A DNA stretch of 64,000 bases from Sapria himalayana (Eukaryota; Streptophyta; Magnoliopsida; Malpighiales; Rafflesiaceae), in NCBI GenBank assembly GCA_029783825.1, contig JAREIK010014604.1, positions 32,451 to 96,450 of the forward strand, read 5' to 3'. Under the pieces are notes generated by a model. It saw only the letters and a program-made list of their open reading frames with translations. It ran no database searches and was not told the DNA's origin. Below are positions 12,234-26,686 of the stretch, in pieces; position 1 is the stretch's first letter; each line of letters begins with the position of its first letter. A program made the translations under genes and the position numbers.

Positions 12234-13694
12234 TCATAGTTTGGTCGTCTATACGAGTAGAATAATGATGTCGACGAATCAACACCATAGACGGGCATTT
12301 TCTCCTTGCCATCAACAGCCAGATACTAAATCTGATTTGCATCAACTGATGGAGCTGATGAATGAGAACTACATGTTGCACCATCACATGAACCTGAAGT
12401 AGACTGGGAATACGCTTGAGTTGCAGCAGCTAACATTTCCTCATATCTCGCCTAATAAAAATGTATGAAAAGTGTTTCAATTTATATTCAAACAAAAAAA
12501 AGAAAAATTATTTTTTTTTAATTTAAACTTACATTTGCTGCACGAGATCTCTGATCAATAAAAGTCTGATCATCATGAGCCTTCGTGTGCATGTACCTGA
12601 ATAAGCGAGGAGCACTAGGCTTCTTACCCTTCTTGCGTGTCTATAATTACACACAATACATATATTAAATATATTACAAAAAATTCCTTATAAAGAATGA
12701 AATTTAGGCATAATTAAACACAATTTACAAAGTAATAAACATAAAAAGTATAAATTAGAAATAATATCAATGCTCATTCATGCTCACGCATAGAGCGAGA
12801 TTCACAAGAGTGGGTAGACATGCCACTATCCTCACCAGCCCGCTTTGAGTGAGGATTGCTGCTTTGTTTATCACACCTCTTCCTAGAATCCATATCTTCC
12901 CATTTACTCCGCCACTCCTTGGAAAATATGATCCGGGACACTCAAATATTTTTCTTTCTTCTTCAGTCATTTTTCTTTAATCTTGTACACAGTGTCTTTA
13001 TACTGACTGGGAGCATGTTTGTAGAACACACTTTTGACCGACTCCTTTGGCTGTATCCACCGGTAAACTTTCTGTAATTATAAATCAATAATTTTTAATC
13101 AGCGAACAAAAGAATAAATAAAAGATGTAAAAATTTTTAGGTAGAAAATTTACCTTAAATTCTCTCAAAATCATCAATTTATCTCTATGTGTGAATGACT
13201 TCCAATTATGTCAATTAGGTTTAAAGGACTTCATGAAAATTGTTCTCAGAACCCTAGAAATGAACCAGACGGTTTTAATTTCATCCTGTAACAAAAAAAA
13301 TTTATTAGAAAGTAAAGAAATAAATTAATAAATTAATAAATAATTTGTTAAGTTTTATATCTTACGGATTATCAATTATCGGATCAAAATAACCAATAGG
13401 AAGAGTCTTGTCAGTAGGTAGCTCTGAGGAAGACTCTCCGACATCTCTATCCTCTTTCTCATCTCTCTCCTCTCCCTCCCACGTCTCTTGATCATTTATC
13501 AAAATCTTAGGACTATTATGTGGATCTGTCAGCTGATGCTGCTGCTGCGATATATTCATAACCTTCTCTGTCTGCTATGGCATCTCATCCACCCATGACA
13601 CTATACCAGTTTCGGGCATACCTTAGGCTGTGCTGCCTAAGCCATAACTCGTATGACCTTACAACATGCCGCCTCTACCTTGTCCATGTGTCAT
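12234..13694 (-). pseudogene. CACTA second gene, Transposase_24 (TNP1/En-Spm-like) protein, left copy
   Basis: The gene begins at ATG 13694 with TRGQGRGG, followed by a Gln/His- and Asp/Glu-rich segment (13362-13559 includes QQHQLTD and EERDEKEDRDVGE). Later exons match the right-arm copy at 57962-59421, including the block KVYRW(I)QPKES and the C-terminal SRKRC...NRHSKRAG-like part typical of PF03004. Exons are separated by AT-rich introns with GT/AG borders. In-frame stops near the start and a frame change in exon 3 disable it. It probably acted as the DNA-binding partner of the TNP2 protein. The neighbouring TNP2-like gene lies just upstream on the same strand. Confidence 0.65.
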
Positions 13695-13768
13695 ACATGT
13701 AGAAAATATATGAGGCAATGAAAATAAACAAAAATGATTAATAATTAAAATAACATAAAACTCACTGT

Positions 13769-16700
13769 CTACTCATTCTCATTAGAATCATCCAAATCTG
13801 GTTTGTCTCCTTCTTCAGATATAGTAACATCTTTTTCAAAATCCTCTTCATTACTTGTTTCTTTCTCGTAATCAATTCAATTTTCATCAACATCTACATC
13901 TCCACTTGTATTCATTTTAGAAGATATGACTAAAATGACGTATTCGTCCCCCACCAAAGCTTCGATTATAACATCATTTTCATCAATTTGAAAGCTGATT
14001 CTATGAAATCAATACTTGGTGATGCGGGGATGTCAATTTGAGCCCTTGCTTTTATTTTGCACATAGCTTTCAATACTTTCTAGGATTGGTCTAACCCGGA
14101 TATTTACAATAATAAACCTGTGATGCTTGTACTGCTAAGACAAAATGTTCATACTTGTTGAATCATTTTTTATCATGCACATCGACAAATTTATATCGAG
14201 GATGGATAACAATACCAAAATGTGGTGTTGGATCAAACCATTCACATTTGAATAACATAGTTTTTTTAACCGTGAGGGCTTCAAATTCTAACTCGATCAC
14301 TTCGACCAGAGTTCCGTAATAGTCATATTCAGTTTCATTGTATATGGATTCTTTAATGCATACTTCCGTATTGTCTGTTGCCCAGTAGCTGCCATACGAT
14401 TTAGTGTGAAATTTATAACCATTCACACATAGTAAACATTACACATTTTAACCTATCTTATAGGATCTCATGCTATAATTTGAAGTTAATGATTGGAAAT
14501 TTTATTTGCATAAATATAAACCTATAATTGAAATTAAGTGCATTGTTTAGATTATAATTATAAATTTTTATTAGAACAATACAATTATTTTGTGATTTTA
14601 ATTATACGTAAACATACGTATTTTTCAAAAAATGATGAAAATTCTTTATGTGTCATGGTATTGATTGCTTCTTCATTCATGTTTGGAAACTCTTCACGTT
14701 TATTTGTTACAAAATCACAAAAAAAAAAAAAATTAAAAATAATTGATACATTGATAGGATATAGTAAATTATAATGCGTAATTGATATCAGTTGACTATT
14801 AGAAAATATTTACTCAATGAATGGTTGAACCTCTGAATAATTCATTAGGACATATAGATGAGCTACAGTATATTCAAAGTCTACTAGATACCTTTTTCCT
14901 TCGGCACAAATTGCTTTACTAGGAGGCATTAAAATTTCAAATATATCATTATCCACAATGTCATAAAGATAAAAACTCATTTCGCTTTTCCTTAAGTAGA
15001 AGAGTTGGATCTCCTTTGAAATAGAATGATGCGAATTTTGCAGCCTCATCCATAATATAACCTATTGATATATAACCCTCAACATGAGCCTTATTCATTA
15101 TTGTATGATTTATTTTCCTAAAGTATCTACAAAAAGATTTTTGAAATTTACAAGTCATTTTTGTGCATATATATATATATATAGGAAAAGAATTAGTTTA
15201 GTGAATAAATATTATTTTTTTGGAGGATACATCCAATGATAATGGACATGACCAGCAATCCTAACTTCGTAAGCGAAGTGAACTAGAAGATATTTCATTG
15301 AGTCAAAAAAAACTAGGAGAAAAGATTTTCTCAAGATTGCATAAGATAATTGGAATTTGTTCATCCAGGTTTCCTTAATTCCTCATCAATCAATGAAGAA
15401 AAAGTCAATTAGTTGAAGAATAAAGAAATCTCAGTTATCGGCTCCCATATTCTATTAGGCAGGATTTCTCGGAGAGTTATTGATAACAACATTTGCATCA
15501 ATACATGACATCCATGATTTTTCATGCCAAACATCTTAAGTTTTTTTACCCACTCCAACACAATCTTCTTCTATGATTTATTCAGAACAAATGGCACATG
15601 AGGATATTTATTGGTAACAAGATTTTTTGCAAATTGAGGACTACGACAATATTTATTCAACTCATCTCTTGACTTGTAAGTGTGCTTAGTTTTCCCTGTG
15701 ATGTTAACACTGTATTGAAAATATTGTCAAACAAATTCCTCTTGATATACATAACATTAAGATTGTGCTTGAGCAAGTGTTCATGCCAGTAGGAAAAATC
15801 CCAGAAAATACTTCTCTTATTTCACCCCCAAGTCTTAGATATACTGCATTCACAACCTTAGCATCAAAATCTATCACCTTCCTCAAGCCTCTATTATTCA
15901 ATTCCTGCAAAATATCATCCCCATAACTAACCACTGGGAATTATTTAGTAACCTTTCTATTTTTAATGAAGTCTTTGGTATTACGTCAATACGGATGATT
16001 AATGGGCAAAAACTTCTGATGGTTGTCGAACCATGACTATTTTTATACATAAGGTATCAGAATCTTCCATACAATGCGGACATGCTAACATAATAGTTGT
16101 ACTCAGCCTAGACATCATAAAATACACAAAAAAGTCATTTATGGTCTACAGGAGGGTAGCGTGCATCTGAAAATTTTGCCATTAGGAAATATCATAAGTT
16201 TGAACCCCAACACCTTAAAGACTATTCAACTTCTCTATCAATGGCTACAAAAAATATCTCTCTTCCCCTTTGGATTCGTAGGCCCCAACACCAGCACAGT
16301 CAAAAATACAAATTCCTTTTTTATACATAAGTCTAGAGGCAAAGTATACAGGGTCACCTCCATAGGCGACAAAGAATATTGCTATCCAGATTGACCAAAT
16401 GGCTGAAAACTATCAGCAAATAAAGTCAGCCTAACATTTCGAACTTCAGAAGAAAAATTAGGAAAACACCTATCAAAATTTTTCCAAGCAGGGGCATCGA
16501 AAAGGTAACACATCTTACCTTCCTACATATGATGCTCTGAATGCCACCTCATTTAATTAGCTGTTGCAGTTGATGCATACAATCTCTGCAACCTAGGTGT
16601 TATTCGAAAATAGCACATCTTCTTATACGACACCTTCAACTTACGTATATACAATCTATTTCTAGAACTCATAACATTATGCTTGTACCGAACATGCCCA

Positions 16701-17436
16701 CATATTTTACAACTGTTAAGGTCATTATCATCACCCCACTATATCATATAGTTATTGACACAGTAATGAATGACCTGTATGAGTAATCCCAAACCTCTAA
16801 CTAACTTCTACGTGCTGTAGAAATCCAATGGCATCAAATTATCTTTAGGTAATAATTCTTGAATGAATTTAGACATATCATCAAACCATGCATGCGAACA
16901 CATGTGTCTACACTTTATTTCTAATATCCTCATGGCTGCTGAAAGTTGAGTATGCTTAGAATTTCTCTCATATATAGGTTTGTCTCCAGCTCGAATCATG
17001 TCATAGAAATTCCTTGTCTCGGCATTAGGTTCCTCATTCGGGTTGAATTTAGGACCCACAGCATTAAAAACTATTTTATGGTATGTGGTGTGATTAATAT
17101 TATCCGAGACCATCTGTTCTCAGTTTCACTTACTGACACCCGTACTGAACTTGAACACCACTGGTGGACTTGCTTCTCACCATGGTATATCCAAACATAG
17201 TAATCCGCCACAAAACTATTTATATACAAATGCATCTTCAGTGTCTCGACATTCAAAAACATTTTATTCTGATATTTAACTAAAGTGCAAGGACACCTTG
17301 TATTTGTACCACTATTCACACACTCAAGATGTCCTAGAGTAAACTCAACAAATTCATTAACTTTATCCCCCCTTTCATTAGAGAATATTCCATTCACTAT
17401 TCGACCCTTGTACATCCATTCACGATCGTCTTCCAT
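13769..17436 (-). pseudogene. TNP2-like CACTA transposase, left copy, multiply broken
   Basis: The first block (17436-17071) begins MEDDREWMYKGR and contains RCPC at residues 47-50, as in the transposase-associated domain (PF13963). The second block (17113-16808, another frame) carries the region before the Transposase_21 core, with NPNEEPNAETRNFYDMI. Traces of the core follow (CKICG.., RLYAS.., RNVRL..) with many stops. 15100-15560 holds the DUF4218-like part (GMKNHGCHVFMQRLL and MYPPK). 14163-14426 holds the DUF4216-like part (DYYGTLVEVIELEF, LFKCEWFDPTPHF). The order matches TNP2 proteins of CACTA elements. Stops and frameshifts through the catalytic core make it non-functional. Confidence 0.85.
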
Positions 17437-17710
17437 AACTAGTTAAAAAAAATCATTTTGTTAACAAACGCAATTGTCTCTAATTATAGTTATAGATAAT
17501 TATATAGGCATTTATTTAGATATACAAATATTTATATATAGTTATACGCATATAGTTTTAAATAATATTGTATGTTGTTATACATGTAATTATAAACATA
17601 GTTACATGTGGTTAGACATATAGTCACATGTGGTTAGACATATAGTTACACAATAGTTAAACTTATATTTATGCATGTAGGTTTCTATATTTGTTCATTT
17701 AATTATATAT

Positions 17711-18905
17711 ATATATATATTTTAAAAAAAAGGCTTTTATCATTTATTAAAGAAAACATACCCCTCACTTGTAGGCGGAGGAAAACCTTTACAACCTCAG
17801 AAAACTTATAAGACATACCATTTACAGGGTAATTCCCTAGCCGATAATACAGAGAAATTATCATTATTAAGATTAACTGAAGCGGAAGCCGCTCTCTTTG
17901 TGATTCTTCCTTATTATATGACAGTGAACAGCAGGAAGACTTTCCACACCAGCAGGTATATTCATCACAGTAGCGGGAGGTCTCATGGCAGCAATAGAGT
18001 ACTCTCTACATAGGTATATGCACTGTGTACATTTTGTTCTCCCATGGCAAAAACAGACTGCACGTATGGCAGCAACATACAGCAACAGACTTTCCCTAGC
18101 TTTTTCTATATTCTCCCATCATCCTAATATTTTGTTCAAGCAGGTTTTCCATGACATGTACTCCTTTATATTATATTGTCTCTACATCTGTGTGGAGGCA
18201 GTTTTAGCAGCAGCCCTGGAAGCTCTTTTCTTCACAATTTTTAGACAGCAGCAGCATCAGCACTGGAGGCACTTTAGCAGCAGCATCAACAATGGAGGCA
18301 GTTTTAGTCAGCATATGGGGTAGTGCTGCCCATGTGGTCGGGCCTCTATCTCTCCTCTTCCCCGTGCGTCTGGCTCTTATCTTCACAAGTTTCCAGGCAT
18401 CTTCCTTCCTCGTATATTCTCTGCCGATCCTGTAACAAAACCAAATAGAAAACAAAAAAAACAAAAAATGACCGTGCCTACCAGATCTTGACACCCTACT
18501 ACACTTATTCTTGATTAAACTTATACAACATAAGACTAAAGCTCCACAAAATTATCAATTCTCCTCTTTAACATTCTGCAAGGAAAAGACAGAATACATA
18601 TTGTCCTACAAGGAAAATCAAGGTACATCCTTTCTAAAGGGAAAATGGAATTCTGCCGAAATACAGAATTAGCACCTATTTTGGGTATGCAGAATTTCTA
18701 AAATTACATACATATTATTTTGACAACCTTACATTTTAGCTATGCACTATTGCGCCGAAATGAAGAATTAACACATTCTACAATGGGATCTCCTTCATTT
18801 ATACCCAATATGGCTCAATCTCCATCCTTCCATTCCATTTAATTGTGAGACAGAAATTCTCTGCAATGATGAATTCCCGCACAATCCAGTAGAAAGATGA
18901 GACTG
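17711..18905 (-). other. LINE 3' segment, unusually long and partly CTG/CAG-rich, left copy
   Basis: About 1.2 kb separates the ORF2 stop from the 3' end. It contains a pyrimidine tract and TTACAG that look like a 3' splice site (about 18430 on this strand), followed by an open segment (18204-18494) encoding a basic peptide with RTGKRRDRG, then repeated GCTGCTGCT-type triplets. The end has AATAAATGATAAAAGCC followed by T and A runs. No protein family is recognised. It may be a captured cellular segment acting as the 3' UTR. Confidence 0.4.
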
Positions 18906-21900
18906 TCATATCTTTGGGTTCTGTTTATTTGTTCTAATATAAGGAAAACCCATTTTATCTAAACATGCTATTCCCTTTAGTTTATTTGGCATGTATTTCT
19001 CATTATATTCTATATCTCCTCTGGTGGTGCCTATTTTAGATAGACTGTCCGCTAGATTATTAGCTTCTCTATATATATGTATTATTGAGGCCTTTAGTTC
19101 GTCCAAAAGACTAAGAATTACTTCTAGATCCTCTTCATACCTCCATAATATTATCTTATTGATTACTGTATCAACTAGTAATTTTGAGTCTACCTGAACT
19201 TCAATATTCTTAAAGTTTAGCTCCTTACATATCTCTAACCCTGATTTTAATGCTCTAATTTCTGATTCTAAAGCCGAGGAGGCTCTACTAGATCTGGTGA
19301 AAGCTCTCTGTACTGTCCCTGTATGATCTTTTATTACCCCGCCTCCTCCTGCTATTCCAGTGTCCCTGCTAAAACTCCCATCCGTATTAAGTGAGAGTTT
19401 GCCAACCGGCGGAGCATTCCACTGTATACATTTAGCCCATTGCTATTTTAAAACTTTGTATGTGAGATCCCATTCTTTCTCAATCTTCTTTTCTTGTTTC
19501 ATTTCCTGTATAACTATCGGTTTTATTATTGATATATTACATATCTCCTTTCTAATATCTTTTATAATTTCTATTAAATTCATCCTTATATTTTCAAATT
19601 TACTTTTGTTTCGAAATTTCCATATGCACCAAATAATTATTGCGGCAATTTCTGATTAAGCCATTTCCTAGTGGGGCTTTTCGTGTATTCTTTTTCCCAT
19701 TTTTTAACTATAATTATTAATCCTTCATCTATTTTGCATATTCTTTTTTCCCCTTCCATCTCTCTTCATATTTCTGCTGCGATGGGTCCGTTAGAAAGCA
19801 AATGATCAGTTGTTTCAACATCTTGTGAACAGCATTCGCATCTTGATGCCATGTTTATTCCTTTCTTTTGTATATTTCTATCTACAGGTATAGCATTCAT
19901 TAAAGCCTTCAAGTGAAGGAACACATTTTTTGCGGGATGTTTTCTTGTCATACCCATTTAAATAGAGTTTGAGCCGGTTTTTTCTTTCTGACCAAATCTT
20001 TTGCCGACTTGAGGGAAAAATTTCCTTGTGGTGTTAACGTCCATTTCCAGCCACTCTTCTTTAGTATAGAGTGTGAGTCTACTATCTCTTTTTGTTTTTC
20101 CATTGACTTCCAGCTGTTCGAAACTTTCTTAGTGGTCTTATTCTTTTTATCTAAATATCTTGACCGCATATATTTAGCCCAAAGATTATCGCATCCTTTA
20201 AGTCTCCACCAGCTTTTACAGTCCCAGGCAGCTGCCAAGTCCTGGAGGCTCATTAGACCTAATCCTGCTTCCTCTTTCGGATAACAGATACTTTTCCAGT
20301 CCTTCCAGTGTAGTTTATTTCTGCCTTGTTTTTTACCCCATAAGAAGTTAGCCATTTCTGATTCAAGTTTTTTAATAAATTTTTTAGGGGGATGTATCAC
20401 TGATAAAATGTGTGTTAACGTGCTTTGTAATACATGTGAAAGCAGTGTAATCCTCCCCCCGAATCCTGGGAGCTCTTCTTTCCATCCTGCTATTTTCTTT
20501 CTAAGCTTATCTTGAAGGTAAGTTAGATATTCTTCCTACAACCTTCCCTCATATATCGGACAACCTAAATACATTAATGCCCCTTTAATTTCTGCGAAAC
20601 CTGTAATATTTTTTATTTTATCTACTAACTTTAATTTTTCATTTTTAGCTAGCATGAACTGACATTTACTTTTATTAACCATTTGGCCTGTCTCTTTTTC
20701 AAATATTTGAAGAAGATCAAGAAGATTCATTAATGACTTTTTGCTAGCATTAGTAAATATTATTAGGTCATCTGTGTAAGCTAAACAGCCTATTCTGGGT
20801 GTATTTCTTGGTTGTCTGAATGACATTATTTTACCTTTGGATATTTTCTTATTCAAGTTTCGTATTAATAGTTCTAAATAGATATCAAAAAGAAGGGGGG
20901 ATAACGGATCCCCTTGCCTTAAACATTTATTTGGTTTAAATTCCTCACTTAACTTACCATTTACTAGGACTCTTAACCAAGTGCTTGAAATACATCTATA
21001 TATTAGATCTATGGTCAGCTCAGAGAAGCCGAACATTCTTAACACAAAGCAAAGGGTATCCCACTCCACTCTATCGAAGGCTTTCGATAGATCTAGTTTG
21101 ACCACTAAGTTTTTTCCTCTAGATTTACCTCCTATTTCTTTCATCATTTCTGATGCAAGTTTTATATTTTCAATCATTAATCTATTTTTAACAAAGCCCG
21201 TTTGTTCCTGAGATATTATTGAAGGTAAAATTAAGCTTAGCCTATTTTGTAATATTTTTGCCAATATTTTATACATAGCATTACATAAACTTATTGGTCT
21301 ATAATCCTCACATTTCTGTGGTGATTCTTTTTTTGGAATTAAAACTATAAAAGATTTTACCCATGATTTTGGGATTTCTGCACCTACAAAAAAACTTGCA
21401 ATTGCAGGGACTAGCTCAGTTTTAATCGTATTCCAGTTTACCTGGAAAAAATAATTATTCCAACCATCAGGTCATGGTGCACTATCTTTATCAAGACTAA
21501 AGACAACCTCTTTAACTTCTGGGATCAATTCCATTAATTGGTTTTGATCTTCCATAATAGTCGCCCTAATCTCTTGCATTAGAGAATTATCTGTCCTACA
21601 AGACTGACTACATAGTTGATTTTCAAAAAAATTTTTAAAGAGAGCTCCTATTTCCTTTTCATCTTCTACCCATTTTCCTTCTTTATTTATTAGACCTTTA
21701 ATTTTGTTTTTTTGAGATTTTATTTTAGACATATTATAAAAAAATTTAGTATTGCGATCACCATCTTTTAACCATTTTATTTTTGCTCGTTGTTTCCAAT
21801 AAATTTCATCCATGTGTAATTTCAATCTCAATCCTCCTTTAGCCTTACTTAATTCTATCCGAGTTTCATTATTAATAGTGTAGTCAAAATCTTGCTCTAG

Positions 21901-22817
21901 CTTGGCTACTTTTTCTCCTAGTTTTTTTAGCTCCTGGTTTAATTTTCCAAAAACCTCTTTATTCCATGTTTTTAAACAAGCTTTTAGCCTCAGAAGTTTA
22001 ATTAATATAACTTGCATCGGTTTACCCTCTGCTGGCTCTTTCCAAGACTCTCTGACAAGTCCTGCAAAGCTCGCATGCTTTACCCACATATTTTGAAATT
22101 TAAAATTAGATGTATTACCCTGGTTACTTTGAATCGTGATAAGCATGGGGCTATGGTCAGAGCAAGTTCTATTTAGGTGTCTAAGCCCCGTAATCCCTTG
22201 TGAAGTGACCCACTTTGTGTTACACATTATCCTATCCAGTCGAGCCCAGATAACTCCTCTTTTTTTCTAATTATTGCACCAGGTATATCTCGAACCAGTG
22301 AAATCAATTTCCATTAGATTAGTAATGGCTATTGTGTCATTAAATTGTTTCATGGCTACCTTATCCGGTGGTTTGCCACCCTTCTTTTCTTGAGGGCTTC
22401 TAATTATGTTAAAGTCGCCTCCTATAATCCAAGGTAAATTTCTAATTGCTATATCTTTCATTTCTTCTCATAAAACCAACCTAGATTGTTTGTCATTTTT
22501 TGCGTAAACTGTTGAGATTATTTGATTTATGCTCTTATCTAATTTGAAATGTACTATTTGTTCAGTATCTTTTATTATTTCAATTTTCAATTTATTGTGC
22601 CATAAAATCCAAAGTTTACTATTTAGGATAGCATGAGCCATATTAAATCCTAAAAGTTTTTCTATATTTATTTATTTGATCTTGTAGGACCATTGGTTCT
22701 GCAATAATCAATAGTGAGATTTTCTGTTCTTTAATTAAAAGTCTTAATCTATTAATCGTGGGGCTATTAGCTACCCCCCTAACATTCCAATATAGGCGCG
22801 CATCTATCCATTACCAT
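18906..22817 (-). pseudogene. LINE ORF2: APE endonuclease, reverse transcriptase, zf-RVT and RNase H, left copy
   Basis: The endonuclease part includes WNVRG, GGDFN and SRYTW (22267-22461) and SDHSPM (about 22150). RT motifs at 20536-21276 include KLDLSKAFDRVEW, RQGDPLSPLLF and YTDDLIIF, so the catalytic box has Thr in place of the usual Ala of YADD. zf-RVT is near 19766-19957 and RNase H (LNTDGS, ALESEIRAL, EANNLADSL) is at 18906-19420. The frame is broken by an extra 4 bp just after the start (about 22798), a TGA after the endonuclease N-terminus (shared with the right arm), a TGA replacing Gly in the GPDGW motif near 21475 (shared) and other shifts. RT and RNase H domains remain readable but the protein cannot be made whole. 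Confidence 0.93.
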
Positions 22818-24181
22818 TAAAAATTAATTTCGCTTGGGCTCGAGTTGTACACTTAGATTCATAAGACATGTTAGCATATTTTTTCATATTTCTTACTGTT
22901 TTAGGAGTGTGAGGAATTTCATGCCTAATCTCATTATATTTTACCTGTTTTCCGAGCACCATGGCCATTTGCTTTAGGGCCTCCATGGATTGGGTTCTTG
23001 AAAGGTTCCCCCAATCTTCATTATAAATATATATATCGTCCTTTGCTTTTACCTCAGGCTCGTCTTGAGATACATCACCCTTATGACTTGAAGGGCAACT
23101 AAAAATTACCTGAATCTTCTTCAGGAAAATCCAGAAGATCCTCGTCTATCCACGCATAATCATCAAGTTTTTCTTTCAATACAATTCTTGTTTTAGATGT
23201 TTTGTTATATTTTCTCTTGTGTTTTACCTCCTCACATCCTTTTTTTAGGCTAACATCATTCTTTATCCCCAAGTTAGTCTCTATCAGGGTTCCTTCTTCT
23301 TGGGTAATATTTGGATAATCTGGTGGGATGCTTGGTATTATTCCATTGTCCAGATCTCCCTTCGGCTGGATATTTTGTTTGAGAAGTGAAGCCTCCTCTT
23401 TCCTTACCCATTGCATCCCCTTCCTACCTCCTCCTTCATGCTGCTGCCTGTTGTTATGCTCTTCTTTCCCCACCTTGCACGATAAATTATCATGCCCGAG
23501 CCTCTTACATTTTGTACAGTAGGGAGGGAGGCTTTCGGGGATGACAGTTTGCCAAAACCCATCGGCCTGTTCCCCTTCACCACTACCTATCCATACTTTG
23601 TCAGGCGGTTTAGTTAAGAGGTTTAGCTCGACACATACACGTGCTTTATTCGGCCTTGACATGGTTCTTGTGGCTTCTTCTCATAACATGGGCTTACCCA
23701 AACACGATGAAATTGCATAGAGAGATGTTTCAGAGAAAAGATGGAGTGGCAGAAAAGGCAATGTAAACCATACCAGGACTATAGGCGCCTCTTCAAGAGG
23801 AGTAAAATCTTTTGTCCACATCAGTATACGCATGGGGAAGCCATCAACTTGTCATAATCCACGCTGCCATAGATGATATTGATCTTCCAGTAGAGAGCAT
23901 TGGAGCACGACATGTTTGGCATCGAAATCAGCAAATTTCACCTTCCCCTTGAGCTTTAAATTGAGGATGAATTTCTGAACTCCAATCGCACGAGGCCTGC
24001 CGTGAGAGAACTTACCAACGAGCGTGTATTCGAAAGGTTCTAAGAGCCTTCGAGATTCCTTGGCAGAGAAGATGATGGTCGGGAGCACATTTTTGTTCCC
24101 TTGAATTCGTGAAATCGGCGCGGATCCCTTCACCATCGAGGCAAAAGACTTATTATTTAATAATAAGTCAGATTTTTCCAT
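22804..24181 (-). pseudogene. LINE ORF1: DUF4283 and CCHC zinc-knuckle nucleic-acid-binding protein, left copy
   Basis: From the Met at 24181 (MEKSDLLLNNKSFASMVKG) the protein has a DUF4283-like domain (IFSAKESRRLLEPF.., LVGKFSHGRP). A linker and a CCHC knuckle CTKCKRLGHDNLSC follow in 23099-23662, after the DxxT..MSRPNKARVCVEL block. The charged C-terminal part (LDDYAWIDEDLLDF) runs to 22804. It overlaps the ORF2 start by a few bases. Inactivating changes are a TGA at about 23855 (Trp in the right copy), a TGA after LGKPML shared by both arms, and a frame break near 23100. The product normally binds the LINE RNA. Confidence 0.88.
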
Positions 24182-24299
24182 TCTCACCTTGAGTTGGGCT
24201 TGGTTTGAACAGTAATGGAGTGTTCTTCTTTCTTCGTTGCACACTCCAGCAGTTACACATAAACTATACACTATCAAACAGCAATTAACGAAGCAATTT

Positions 24300-24882
24300 G
24301 CGCAATAAATCCCTCAACTGTTCGCATAACAGTTTACTAATCGTGAGAAAATAATGCTAGAGAAAAACGCAGGAAAATCGGGAGAGGATTTTCGCGAGAG
24401 AACCAAGGAGCACTTCAGGCTTCTAATTTAGTTTATTATTTCTTACACAAAGCAATTCACACGATAGTTTATTCAATTCAAGGAGCACTTCCAGCAATAT
24501 AATCACAAGATAAAAACAATTAGAGATAAAAACAAGGTAGTTTGTGCTTACACGAACCAAGGTACACTTGCACGAACCAAGGAGCACTTCCAGCAAATCA
24601 CGAAGCAATTTACACGATAGTTCACCCATCAATTCACATTAACAGTTTATTCAAGATAATCACAAGATAAAAACATTAGAGAGAAAATCGTGAGAGAACC
24701 TATATCGAACAGCAATTCACGAAGCAATTTGCACAATAATTCATTCAAGAAATTCACATAACAGTTTATTTAAGATAAATCGCGAGAGAGAAAATCTAGA
24801 GAAAACCGCAGGAGAATTTTCGCCGAGTTTTCGCGAGAGCATGGGTTATCGCGAGAGCCCGTCTTTCTGTCAACTTGTATTC
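24300..24882 (-). repeat. Internal tandem repeats in LINE 5' UTR, left copy
   Basis: At least three degenerate direct copies of a block of 110-130 bp are visible, each containing tctctcgcgat, aaactgttatg and caaattgcttcgtgaattgc. The left copy also has a private ~20-bp duplication (accaaggtacacttgcacga, about 24550) absent from the right arm. Monomer-like repeats in a LINE 5' region often carry promoter activity. Confidence 0.75.
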
Positions 24883-24900
24883 TTCATTTAATTTTATATA

Positions 24901-26631
24901 TTTATTCATTTAGTAATGTATAGGTATAGATATAGTAAAATACTTTTTTATCTACTACTATATACAAGTATATATTAAATATAAGCTGTAAATTTAATAT
25001 TTAAATATAATCATGCATAGAACTTTTAAAGTTACGCACTTAGTAAGATACAATTATTTATAGTTATATATTATTTTACATATAATATATATAGTTATAA
25101 ATAGTTATATATAATTAAACATATAGTTATATATAAATATATTCATACAAGTAGTTATAAGTAGTTATACATAATTATAAACAACCTTATAAAAAAATAT
25201 TTTGCTTTAATTATATTAATACATATATGTACATATAGTTACAAATATAGTTATATATAATTATATAGGCATTTAATTTAGTTATACAAATATTTATATA
25301 TAGTTATACACATATAGTTTAACATAATGTTGTATGTTGTTATACATGTAATTATAAATATTATTACATGTGGTTATACATATAGCTACACATATATTTA
25401 AACGTATATTTATACATGTAGGTTTATATATTTTTTCATTTAATTTTATATATTTATACATATAGTTATGTATAGGTATAGAGATAGTAAAATACTTTTT
25501 TATATACTAATATATACAAATATATATTAAATATAAGTTGTAAAGTATATATTTAAATATTAGTATGTATAAAGCTTTTATACTTATACATATTGTAAGA
25601 TACACTTATTTATAGTTATATATTATTATTCATATAATATATATAGTTATATATAATTAAACAAATAGTTATATATAATTAAACAAATAGTTATATATAG
25701 ATATATTTATACTAGTGATAAGTAGGTGTACATAAATATATACAGCGTTATAAACAAATATTTTAATTTAATTATATGAATACATATATGTATATATAGT
25801 AACAAATATAGTTATATTTAATTATATAGAGTGTTACATATTTATACAAATATTTATATATAGTTATACACATATAGTTATACATATGTTTGTAGTTAAA
25901 GATAAAATTATAATTAACATTTATATAGGTATGCATTTAGTAAAATATAATCATATATAGTTACATATTAGTATACATATAGTATATATTTTTTTAGAAA
26001 TATAGTTATATAGAATTATACATATAGTTATACATTATTATATAGTTACAAATTAGTTATGTAGAGTTATAAATATAGTAATAAAAATAGTATACTTTAT
26101 TATAAATATAGTTATAGATATTTTTATATAAAATGACATATGATTATATAATTAAACACGTGTATCTATATAATATTTGTGAATAAAATATTTTTATAAA
26201 TGTTACTTAAATATTATTATATATATGTAACACTTTTATAATTAATATATAGTATATATATCACATTTATATAAACATTATAAATATTCTATATTTATAT
26301 AAAAAATAAAATGTAATATAAATATTTACAAAAATGTATAATCATTTAATATTACATAATTATTATATAAAAAATTATATAAACGGATAGTTTAATGTAA
26401 ATTTATATAGATATTTATAAACATTAATATATATGTATAAATATTTATAGATCATATTAAATGTTGATATAAACATATCAATGTGTATTTATAATATAAC
26501 ACATTTATATATATTAAAGTATAAACATTTATACATAATATCATATGATTATATAAATTTATAAAAGTTTATATATACTGTTAGAAACATTTTAATTTAA
26601 CATAAAATAAAAGTTTGATTTAACATAAAAC

Positions 26632-26686
<55 letters not shown>

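Larger units (their letters stand above)
17711..24882 (-). mobile_element. L1-type LINE retrotransposon, left copy, about 7.2 kb
   Basis: The element has a 5' UTR with internal repeats (24182-24882), ORF1 (DUF4283 plus CCHC knuckle), ORF2 (endonuclease, RT, RNase H) and a 1.2 kb 3' segment ending in a T/A tract near 17730. It is flanked by a target-site duplication, ttcatttaattttatata at 24883-24900 and a slightly decayed copy at 17694-17710. It inserted into the AT-rich array of the CACTA element. The same insertion with the same target duplication is in the right arm, so it predates the inverted duplication. Both ORFs are interrupted. Confidence 0.9.

Noticed and set aside
18204..18494. Basic open frame in the LINE 3' segment (also 53174-53464)
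   Set aside because: It lies after the ORF2 stop, has no family match, and its second half is CTG-triplet translation. Kept only as part of the LINE 3' segment.
20981..23522. Antisense open frames within the LINE (20981-21211, 21902-22096, 23328-23522 and right-arm equivalents)
   Set aside because: They are shadows of ORF1 and ORF2, which carry clear domain motifs on the other strand.
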